DNA from: Heyndrickxia sporothermodurans
GTDB taxonomy: Bacteria > Bacillota > Bacilli > Bacillales > Bacillaceae_C
Reading direction: 5' to 3' (one strand)
DNA length: 7,446 nt
Assembly (NCBI RefSeq): GCF_016785185.1
Contig: NZ_JAEKDY010000147.1
Under the pieces are notes generated by a model that was not told the origin of the DNA, made no database searches, and worked only from the letters and a program-made list of their open reading frames with translations. The position numbers and the translations under genes were made by a program. Below are positions 1 to 5,652 of the stretch, in pieces (positions within the stretch are counted from its first letter, which is position 1; each line of letters begins with the position of its first letter).

Positions 1-50
1 TAGCCGCAGACCGAATTAATGTACAATTAAATCAGCAACAAGTAGCATGA

Positions 51-146
51 TTTCTGTTTTTAAAAATATATTTTAGAAATTCTGTAGGATTCTGTATTTT
101 TAAAAAGAGCAATTATGAAATTGACTCATTTATAAAAACTATAAAA
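51..146 (+). pseudogene. Decayed N-terminal piece of the TagF-like gene, in another frame
   Basis: In frame 3, after a TGA at 48-50, the translation includes KKSNYEIDSFIKTIK (ending at 146). This reads as the segment that normally precedes the NVVFVKIHSDEY stretch of TagF-like proteins, which is in frame 2 from 146 onward. The frame switch falls on a run of five A at 143-147: one extra A would join IK to NVVFV in a single frame. No start codon or ribosome binding site lies between 51 and 146 in this frame, and the 80-100 residues expected further upstream are not visible. This suggests truncation plus a frameshift, or sequencing error in a homopolymer. Fit to the family was judged by eye from remembered homologues, not by alignment. 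Confidence 0.45.
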
Positions 147-2353
147 ATGTCGTATTCGTAAAAATACATAGTGATGAATATCTGAAATATTTAACAGAAG
201 CAAAATATTTAATTAACAATACGAGCTTTCCGTATTATTTTCAAAAAAAACAAGGGCAAATCTATATTAATACGTGGCATGGAACGCCGATGAAAACATT
301 GGGGATGGATATTAAAGATGCTGCTCTTTCCGATCATAAAAATATTCAAAGAAACTTACTGCATACTGACTACTTAATTAGTCCAAACAAATTCACATAT
401 GAAAAATTATTGCAATCACATGATATCTTTTCACTCTTTAATGGGAAAATAGCGGATATCGGCTATCCGAGGGTTGATTCGATGTTTCATGCTGATAAAA
501 ATAAAATTAGGAAACGCCTGTCCATCCCTTTTGACAAAAAGATTATTTTATTTGCCCCAACGTGGAGAGGAAAGGTCAATCAAGAAACAGATACGAGTAG
601 GAAATTGCATGAGGAATTGACGGAATTAAAGGAAAAAATGGGAGACGAATATATAATTTTATTAAAAACCCATTACTTTGCATATAAGTTTTTCGAAAAT
701 AGAGGTATGGCAAATATTTGTGTTCCGGAATGGATGGATACAAATGAATTACTATCAATTGTAGATCTGTTAATTACAGATTACTCCAGTATTTTCTTTG
801 ACTTTTTACCTTCAAAAAAACCAATTATCTTTTATGGTGACGATTATGATTTTTATGAAAAGGAAAGAGGTTTTTATATAGAAGTTAACGAGTTACCTGG
901 ACCGTTTTGCACAACGATTCAAGGGGTAATTGACGAAATACATCAACTGCAAATCGTAAAGGAGCAATACGAAGGGAAATATAATCAATTTTTGCAGAAC
1001 TATTGCTATCATGATGATGGAAACGCAACAGAGCGATTTATAGACATTGTTTTGAAGGGCAAGGAGAGTGAAAATGTTATTAAAAATGAAAATAATAAGA
1101 AGAAAATTTTGTTTTATTGTGGAGGATTCTATAATAATGGAATTACGATTTCTGCAATTAATCTAATGAATAATCTTGATTATTCAAAATATGAAATCGT
1201 TGTTATTGAGTCTTCCGAGTTACATGATGGAAAAGAAAATAATATAAAAAAACTACACCCAAATGTAAGTGTCCTTTACCGTGTAGGCAGTTGGAACATG
1301 ACGATAAAAGAATGGTATCAGCATCAATTAGTCGTTAGAAGAGGGTTATATTCAAAAGTTATGAGAAGAAATGCCCCAAAAAGCATGTATAAAAGAGAGC
1401 TATCACGTATGCTAGGGAATGCAAATTTCGATATTGTCGTTGATTTCGGCGGCTACAACTCATTTTGGACATTATTATTTGCCTGTGGATCGGATAAAAA
1501 GAAATGTATTTACTTGCATAATATTATGATGAAAGAATACGAAAAAGTAATAAACGGAGATTATAAGCATCGTAAAAATTTAAAGATCATTTTTTCATTA
1601 TATCGTTATTTTGATAAAATTATTTCAGTATCTGAGTCAGCTAATAGTGAAAACTTTAATGATTTACATCAATATATTGATCATGCCAAAGAAAAAATGG
1701 TTTATGTAAATAATGTCATAAATTATAAACATGTACTAACGATGAAAGACCAAAAAAGGCTAATAAATTTTGAAAACCAACAGTTTTTAATTTTAAGTGG
1801 AGGCAATACCGAATTAGGGGTCCTAGATTTGAAAGGAGTAGCTGTACCACAGGAACAAAATATTAATTTTATCAATATAGCTAGACTTTCACCTGAAAAA
1901 GATCAAGAAACATTAATTCATGCTTTTGCTAAAGTTACTGAAGTAGAGGAAAAAGCACGACTTTACATTGTTGGAGAAGGACCTTTAGAACAACAATTAA
2001 AGCACTTAGTTCAATCTCTAGGAATTGGCAATAAAGTATACTTCACAGGACAAATAGAAAACCCATTCGTACTACTTAACCAATGTGATTGCTTTATCCT
2101 ATCCTCCGAATATGAAGGGCAAGGATTAGTCTTACTCGAAGCCCTAATACTCGAAAAACCAGTAATTGGGACAAATGTTCCCGGAATAAAAAGTGTACTT
2201 GCAGATGGCTACGGAAAATTGATTGACCACAATGTCGAAGCATTAAAACAAGCGATGATTACATTTATAGAAGAAGGAATGGAAATGAAGGAATTTGATT
2301 ATGTGGGATATAATAGGGATGCGATAGAAATGTTTCATAGTGAAGTTATATAA
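125..2353 (+). CDS. TagF-type CDP-glycerol glycerophosphotransferase fused to a GT4 glycosyltransferase; 5' end broken
   Basis: Two-domain teichoic acid enzyme. Numbering is from the first ATG in frame (290), which gives 687 residues. Domain 1 (to about 255) is a Glyphos_transf domain that moves glycerol-phosphate from CDP-glycerol to a growing chain at the cytoplasmic membrane face. Its marks are FAPTWRG (88-94), LLKTH (124-128), ITDYSSIFFDF (162-172) and ELPGPF (201-206). The family's WHGTP motif, with its catalytic His, is encoded at 275-289, immediately before ATG 290, so 290 cannot be the ancestral start. The frame stays open back to 125 after a TGA at 122-124, adding a family-like stretch (AKYLINN, then FPYYF) but no ATG, GTG or TTG. 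Domain 2 (about 271-687) is a GT4 retaining glycosyltransferase: NNGITISA (282-289), IARLSPEKD (530-538) and the EX7E pair E609/E617; its sugar donor is unknown. galU follows after 28 bases, probably in the same transcript. The start given here is the frame limit, not an initiation codon. Domain calls are firm; activity of domain 1 is doubtful without its N-lobe. Confidence 0.8.
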   Translation, partial: LIYKNYKNVVFVKIHSDEYLKYLTEAKYLINNTSFPYYFQKKQGQIYINTWHGTPMKTLGMDIKDAALSDHKNIQRNLLHTDYLISPNKFTYEKLLQSHDIFSLFNGKIADIGYPRVDSMFHADKNKIRKRLSIPFDKKIILFAPTWRGKVNQETDTSRKLHEELTELKEKMGDEYIILLKTHYFAYKFFENRGMANICVPEWMDTNELLSIVDLLITDYSSIFFDFLPSKKPIIFYGDDYDFYEKERGFYIEVNELPGPFCTTIQGVIDEIHQLQIVKEQYEGKYNQFLQNYCYHDDGNATERFIDIVLKGKESENVIKNENNKKKILFYCGGFYNNGITISAINLMNNLDYSKYEIVVIESSELHDGKENNIKKLHPNVSVLYRVGSWNMTIKEWYQHQLVVRRGLYSKVMRRNAPKSMYKRELSRMLGNANFDIVVDFGGYNSFWTLLFACGSDKKKCIYLHNIMMKEYEKVINGDYKHRKNLKIIFSLYRYFDKIISVSESANSENFNDLHQYIDHAKEKMVYVNNVINYKHVLTMKDQKRLINFENQQFLILSGGNTELGVLDLKGVAVPQEQNINFINIARLSPEKDQETLIHAFAKVTEVEEKARLYIVGEGPLEQQLKHLVQSLGIGNKVYFTGQIENPFVLLNQCDCFILSSEYEGQGLVLLEALILEKPVIGTNVPGIKSVLADGYGKLIDHNVEALKQAMITFIEEGMEMKEFDYVGYNRDAIEMFHSEVI

Positions 2354-2381
2354 TTGAGTAAAATTATAAGAGGTGATATTT

Positions 2382-3254
2382 GTGCGAAGGGTGAGAAAGG
2401 CTATTATACCAGCGGCAGGATTGGGTACAAGATTTCTGCCGGCAACTAAAGCGATGCCAAAAGAAATGCTTCCGATTGTGGATAAACCGACTATTCAATA
2501 TATAATTGAAGAAGCAATGGAATCCGGAATTGAGGATATTATTATTGTAACAGGAAAAGGAAAAAGAGCCATTGAAGATCATTTTGATTATGCTTTTGAA
2601 TTAGAAGAAAATTTAAGGAGAAAGGGAAAGTTTGATTTATTGGAAAAAGTAAGACAACCTTCAAAGGTTGATATTCATTATATTCGACAAAAGGAACCAA
2701 AAGGATTGGGACACGCTGTTTGGTGTGCGAGAAAATTTATTGGTAATGAACCATTTGCTATTTTACTTGGAGACGACATTGTTAATTCAACAACACCTTG
2801 TTTGAAACAACTAATTGATATATTCGATAAAGTTCAATCTTCTGTTATAGGAGTACAGAAAGTTCCATTAAACGAAACAAATAGATATGGGATTGTCGAT
2901 CCAAAAAACAATGATGGAAGATTATATGAAGTTGAAAACTTTGTAGAAAAGCCTGCAGTTGAATCGGCGCCATCCAATATTGCTATCATGGGTAGGTATG
3001 TGTTAACACCTGAAATATTCGAGTTTTTGGAATTACAGCAAATTGGTTCAGGTGGAGAAATACAATTAACCGATGCTATTCAAAGATTAAATAAATTGCA
3101 AAATGTTTATGCATATGATTTTGAAGGAACAAGATTTGATGTAGGTGAAAAACTTGGTTTTATAAAAACTACTATTCAAATGGCTTTATTACGTGATGAT
3201 TTACGGGATAATTTGATAAGCTATTTAAAAAATGTTGTCAAAAAGTTAGAATGA
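2382..3254 (+). CDS. galU: UTP--glucose-1-phosphate uridylyltransferase (GalU/GtaB)
   Basis: Cytoplasmic enzyme converting UTP and glucose-1-phosphate to UDP-glucose, the donor for teichoic acid glucosylation and glycolipid anchors. The 290-residue protein closely resembles Bacillus GtaB along its whole length. It has the nucleotide-binding loop AAGLGTRFLPATKAMPKEML (11-30), DKPTIQY (34-40), RQKEPKGLGHAVWCA (102-116), the metal-binding LLGDD (128-132), NFVEKP with the sugar-phosphate Lys (186-191), GGEIQLTDAI (224-233) and RFDVGEKLGF (251-260). Length matches the family (about 290). I chose GTG 2382 rather than the in-frame GTG at 2373: the ribosome binding site AGAGGTG (2369-2375) overlaps 2373 but sits 6 bases before 2382, and the resulting start MRRVRKAIIPAAG matches the family. 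It follows the fused TagF-GT4 gene by 28 bases without a terminator, so the two are probably cotranscribed. Confidence is high. Confidence 0.97.
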   Translation: MRRVRKAIIPAAGLGTRFLPATKAMPKEMLPIVDKPTIQYIIEEAMESGIEDIIIVTGKGKRAIEDHFDYAFELEENLRRKGKFDLLEKVRQPSKVDIHYIRQKEPKGLGHAVWCARKFIGNEPFAILLGDDIVNSTTPCLKQLIDIFDKVQSSVIGVQKVPLNETNRYGIVDPKNNDGRLYEVENFVEKPAVESAPSNIAIMGRYVLTPEIFEFLELQQIGSGGEIQLTDAIQRLNKLQNVYAYDFEGTRFDVGEKLGFIKTTIQMALLRDDLRDNLISYLKNVVKKLE

Positions 3255-3337
3255 ATAATATTAATGAAAAGTAAAGGGTAGTAAGGTTAATCCGTAGTTT
3301 TAACAAAATTTATTTAAAAAAAGATATATTACTATAC

Positions 3338-3346
3338 GAGGAGGAG
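3338..3346 (+). promoter_or_regulatory. Strong ribosome binding site for the TTG-started glycosyltransferase gene
   Basis: GAGGAGGAG contains a full GGAGG core (3340-3344), 7 bases before TTG 3352. It fixes the unusual TTG start; the resulting N-terminus (MKKVTPIFVFNSLD) is a normal GT-B opening strand. The 97-base gap before it (3255-3351) shows no intrinsic terminator. It has only a weak promoter-like pair, TTAACA (3300-3305) and TATATT (3325-3330), with a 19-base spacer. Confidence 0.8.
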
Positions 3347-3351
3347 TAAAA

Positions 3352-4899
3352 TTGAAAAAGGTAACCCCGATATTTGTATTTAATTCCCTTGATAGTGTTA
3401 GGGGGGGACTTACTAAAGCAGTATTAACTAGAGCCAATACTTTAATAAAGCATTTTGAGGAAGTCCATTTTTTTACATTGCAATTTCAAAAAAATCACAA
3501 TGAGGTAATAAATAAGTTATATAATTCGGGAAAACTTAATCCTAAAGTGAAAGTTCATAACTTTTTCATTGATATGGATACTCATAAAAATGAGCATCCA
3601 ATAGTAAATAGTCCGGATTTATTTAAAGTAAAGGAACCACAGTTTGTTGAGTTTAAAGATGAAAAATCAGATGAACCTGCATATCGATATTATAATAATG
3701 GTGTTTATGTGAAATATAAAAAATTTAATCATGATGGTAATCTTCTTTTTATTGATTATATGAATGAAAGCAGACATAGGACGAAACGAGAAGAATATAA
3801 TGAAAATGGCACATTAGTTCGAACACGTCATATGGATCTAATAACAAATAGTCCAAGTTTAGATAGGTATTTTAGTAAAAGCGGAAAATGCTTTTTGACC
3901 ACTTGGTTAGATCCGAATACCGGTAAAGTCGGACGTAGCCATATTTTTGATCCAGACCCTTTAGAATTTAAGAATTTAAATGAGCTTTTCACTTACTGGA
4001 TTACAAATAAAATTGCTACATATAACAATCCAATTTTGATGTCTGATTCAAGGGCTACAGATGAAGTGTTAATAAACATAAAATCCGATGTCAAAAAGAT
4101 TGCAGTACTGCACAATAATCACTTTAAAGCACCGTACACTAAGGGATCGTCGATTAAAGCGACGTGGAAACCTCTATTCGATAATTTGGATAAGTTTGAT
4201 AAAATAATATTTTTAACTCATGAGCAAAAAAACGATGTAATTGAGTTATTTGGTGATAAGGGGAATTTTGAAGTTATCCCACATAGTGCAAATCAAGTTG
4301 AACAAACAAAAAGTAGAGGAAGTTATGATCAGAATTTAGCAGTGACATTAGCACGATATGAGTCACAAAAAAAGTTGGATGAAGCAATAAAAGCATTTAA
4401 ATATGTGGTAAAAGAAATACCAAATGCAAAATATTATATATATGGATTTGGAAAAGAAAAAAACAATTTGCAAAAAATAATTAATGAGCTCAATTTGGAG
4501 AAGAATGTTTTTCTTAAAGGCTTTACAGATGATCCAGTGCAAACGTATAGAAGTGCAGCTTGTTCCATTTTAACATCCGATTATGAAGGATTTGGTTTAG
4601 TTCTAACAGAAAGTTTGGCATCAGGTACTCCCGTTGTATCCTATGACATAAAGTATGGACCAAAAGATATTATTAGGGATGGGGTTGATGGATTTCTAAT
4701 ACCTAAAGGAAATCAAGAGCAACTTGCTCAAAAAATAATTGAAATTATGAAAAACCGCAAATTGCGAGAAGAATTTTCAAAAAATGCCGTTAACGTTGTT
4801 GATAGGTTTAGCTTTTCTTTTTATGAAAAACAATGGATAAGTGTAATATCAGAATTTAGCCATAACAAATTTAGTTTATTTTTAAAAAAAAATAAATAG
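3352..4899 (+). CDS. GT4 glycosyltransferase with beta-rich insert, TarM/TagE-like (teichoic acid glycosylation)
   Basis: Predicted cytoplasmic retaining glycosyltransferase of 515 residues. The GT-B N-lobe carries the GGL loop (18-20) near the donor site. An insert from about 93 to 200 is rich in alternating Tyr/Phe and charged residues (YRYYNNGVYVKYKKF, 111-125; YNENGTLVRTRHMDL, 149-163). It resembles the beta-meander domain (DUF1975 type) that trimerises S. aureus TarM and occurs in TagE. HNNH is at 254-257. The C-lobe has LARYESQKKLDEAI (333-346), YGFGKEK (364-370) and the EX7E pair E412/E420 in YEGFGLVLTESLASGTPVVS. TarM adds alpha-GlcNAc to poly(ribitol-phosphate) and TagE alpha-glucose to poly(glycerol-phosphate). 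With galU and tagD as neighbours, glucosylation of poly(glycerol-phosphate) is the best guess, but neither donor nor acceptor can be read from sequence. The start is TTG with a strong ribosome binding site. A run of seven G (3401-3407) encodes R17-G18-G19. Confidence 0.85.
   Translation: MKKVTPIFVFNSLDSVRGGLTKAVLTRANTLIKHFEEVHFFTLQFQKNHNEVINKLYNSGKLNPKVKVHNFFIDMDTHKNEHPIVNSPDLFKVKEPQFVEFKDEKSDEPAYRYYNNGVYVKYKKFNHDGNLLFIDYMNESRHRTKREEYNENGTLVRTRHMDLITNSPSLDRYFSKSGKCFLTTWLDPNTGKVGRSHIFDPDPLEFKNLNELFTYWITNKIATYNNPILMSDSRATDEVLINIKSDVKKIAVLHNNHFKAPYTKGSSIKATWKPLFDNLDKFDKIIFLTHEQKNDVIELFGDKGNFEVIPHSANQVEQTKSRGSYDQNLAVTLARYESQKKLDEAIKAFKYVVKEIPNAKYYIYGFGKEKNNLQKIINELNLEKNVFLKGFTDDPVQTYRSAACSILTSDYEGFGLVLTESLASGTPVVSYDIKYGPKDIIRDGVDGFLIPKGNQEQLAQKIIEIMKNRKLREEFSKNAVNVVDRFSFSFYEKQWISVISEFSHNKFSLFLKKNK
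3401..3407 (+). repeat. Seven-G homopolymer tract inside the TarM-like gene (possible slippage site)
   Basis: An uninterrupted run of seven G lies about 50 bases into a strongly AT-rich gene and encodes Arg17-Gly18-Gly19 (AGG GGG GGA). Gain of one G brings a TAA into frame within a few codons, and loss of one G also brings a TAA (at TAT TAA) within about ten. Either change would switch the gene off. The tract is visible; switching is inference. Confidence 0.5.
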
Positions 4900-4990
4900 A
4901 CTGCATTTCTAAAATGTAAATTGGAAATTAAGTATGTTTTAAATAAGTATCTTTTTTATTTTATAAATAATAATAATTTTACAATATTCA

Positions 4991-5015
4991 TTAATCCATT
5001 GAAAAAATGGAATAA
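4991..5015. promoter_or_regulatory. Operator-like dyad overlapping the tagD copy 1 -35 box
   Basis: Left arm TTAATCCATT (4991-5000) and right arm AATGGAATAA (5006-5015) are inverted repeats matching at 9 of 10 positions around the spacer GAAAA. The dyad covers the -35 hexamer of the promoter below, a usual place for a repressor site. It could also form an RNA hairpin if transcription came from upstream, but it lacks a GC-rich stem and T-run, so it is not a terminator. No known regulator consensus (PhoP or WalR boxes) fits well. Confidence 0.4.
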
Positions 5016-5027
5016 GAATTCTATAAT
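4999..5027 (+). promoter_or_regulatory. Sigma-A promoter for tagD copy 1
   Basis: TTGAAA (4999-5004) matches the -35 consensus at 5 of 6 positions and TATAAT (5022-5027) is a perfect -10 box. The spacer is exactly 17 bases. Transcription should begin near 5034, leaving an AT-rich leader of about 70 bases before GTG 5105. This is the best promoter in the window, within a 205-base gap (4900-5104) that holds no gene. It implies that tagD copy 1 can be expressed independently of the upstream glycosyltransferase genes. Confidence 0.7.
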
Positions 5028-5104
5028 TGAAATTGATTTTGTTTCGATATTTGAAATAAAACTCTACTAAATAACTTTTCTTTAGGAAGAGGGGAGTAGA
5101 TTCA

Positions 5105-5503
5105 GTGAAGAAAGTAATTACTTACGGAACATTTGATTTGTTACATTGGGGTCATATAAATCTATTAAAAAGAGCAAAAGAATTAGGGGACTATTTAGTG
5201 GTAGCTATTTCTACCGATACTTTTAATGAGATAAAAAATAAAAAATCTTATCATAGCTATGAAAATAGAAAAATGATTTTAGAATCAATTCGCTATGTGG
5301 ATGAAGTAATTCCCGAAAATTCGTGGGATCAGAAAATAAAAGACGTAAAAGATCATAACATAGATATTTTTGTTATGGGTGATGATTGGAAAGGAAAATT
5401 TGACTTTTTAAAGGATCATTGTCAAGTTATATACTTGCCAAGAACAATAGGTATATCTACAACTAAAATTAAGCAGGACCTATTTAGTGTGAAAAAGGGG
5501 TAG
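5105..5503 (+). CDS. tagD: Glycerol-3-phosphate cytidylyltransferase, copy 1 (TagD)
   Basis: Cytoplasmic nucleotidyltransferase making CDP-glycerol and pyrophosphate from CTP and sn-glycerol-3-phosphate, the donor for TagB and TagF. The 132 residues match Bacillus TagD in length and almost throughout: YGTFDLLHWGHINLL (7-21) contains the HWGH (HxGH) catalytic motif, with YHSYENRK (49-56), RYVDEVIPE (63-71), FVMGDDWKGKFDFLK (89-103) and the carboxy signature RTIGISTT (113-120). The family signature is usually RTEGISTT, so Ile115 replaces Glu. Position 39 is Thr where STDEF is usual. Copy 2 keeps Glu at both sites. GTG start; GAGGGGAG (5089-5096) lies 8 bases upstream. It has its own promoter upstream and an intrinsic terminator 7 bases after the stop, so it looks like a one-gene transcript. 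It is 77% identical to copy 2 (99 of 128 positions). Fold and family are certain; full activity with Ile115 is likely but unproven. Confidence 0.95.
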   Translation: MKKVITYGTFDLLHWGHINLLKRAKELGDYLVVAISTDTFNEIKNKKSYHSYENRKMILESIRYVDEVIPENSWDQKIKDVKDHNIDIFVMGDDWKGKFDFLKDHCQVIYLPRTIGISTTKIKQDLFSVKKG

Positions 5504-5509
5504 TGTACT

Positions 5510-5540
5510 AAAAAAGAAGGATTTTTAGTCCTTCTTTTTT
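5510..5540 (+). terminator. Intrinsic terminator after tagD copy 1
   Basis: A perfect 12-bp inverted repeat pairs 5510-5521 (A-tract then GAAGGA) with 5529-5540 (TCCTTC then a six-T tract) around the 7-base loop TTTTTAG. The stem core followed by a U-run is typical of rho-independent terminators, and it begins 7 bases after the tagD stop. Because the A-tract mirrors the T-tract it could also act on the minus strand. It separates tagD copy 1 from the TagB-like gene. Confidence 0.88.
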
Positions 5541-5652
5541 CATTTATTTAATTCCTTGTTATTATAAATAATGATATTATTGTGAAATGATAAATATTCT
5601 TCAATTGAAGATAAATATTATTAAAATTTTTAATGATAAGGATTTGTGTGGT

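Noticed and set aside
576..758. 60-codon minus-strand reading frame inside the TagF domain
   Set aside because: Antisense to conserved FAPTWR and LLKTH coding sequence, with no initiation signals or recognisable product.
1061..1165. Internal AAGGAG (1061-1066) followed after 7 bases by ATG 1074, near the TagF/GT4 junction, as a separate start for the GT4 half
   Set aside because: ATG 1074 is out of frame with the GT4 domain and its frame closes after about 30 codons. No in-frame start sits close to the SD, so a continuous fusion is the simpler reading.
2364..2582. 72-codon minus-strand reading frame over the start of galU
   Set aside because: It is antisense to the highly conserved GalU N-terminus; its Ser/Asn/His-rich translation is typical of a shadow frame.
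3300..3330. Promoter TTAACA/TATATT before the TarM-like gene
   Set aside because: The 19-base spacer is poor and the start it predicts (about 3337) falls on the edge of the ribosome binding site; kept only as a remark.
4902..4918. Short hairpin TGCATTT/AAATGTA just after the TarM-like gene as a terminator
   Set aside because: Seven pairs with a G-U pair, a three-base loop, almost no GC and no following T-run; too weak to call.
4915..4990. WalR-like (TGTAAA at 4915, TGTTTT at 4935) and PhoP-like (TTTACA at 4978) boxes upstream of tagD copy 1, as known for Bacillus tag genes
   Set aside because: The half-sites are not at the required spacing (5-base spacer for WalR; ~11-base periodic repeats for PhoP), so they are expected by chance in AT-rich DNA.
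5587..5652. Longer form of the TagB-like protein starting at ATG 5587
   Set aside because: No ribosome binding site precedes it and the extra 22 residues are a low-complexity Ile/Asn/Lys extension outside the usual family N-terminus.
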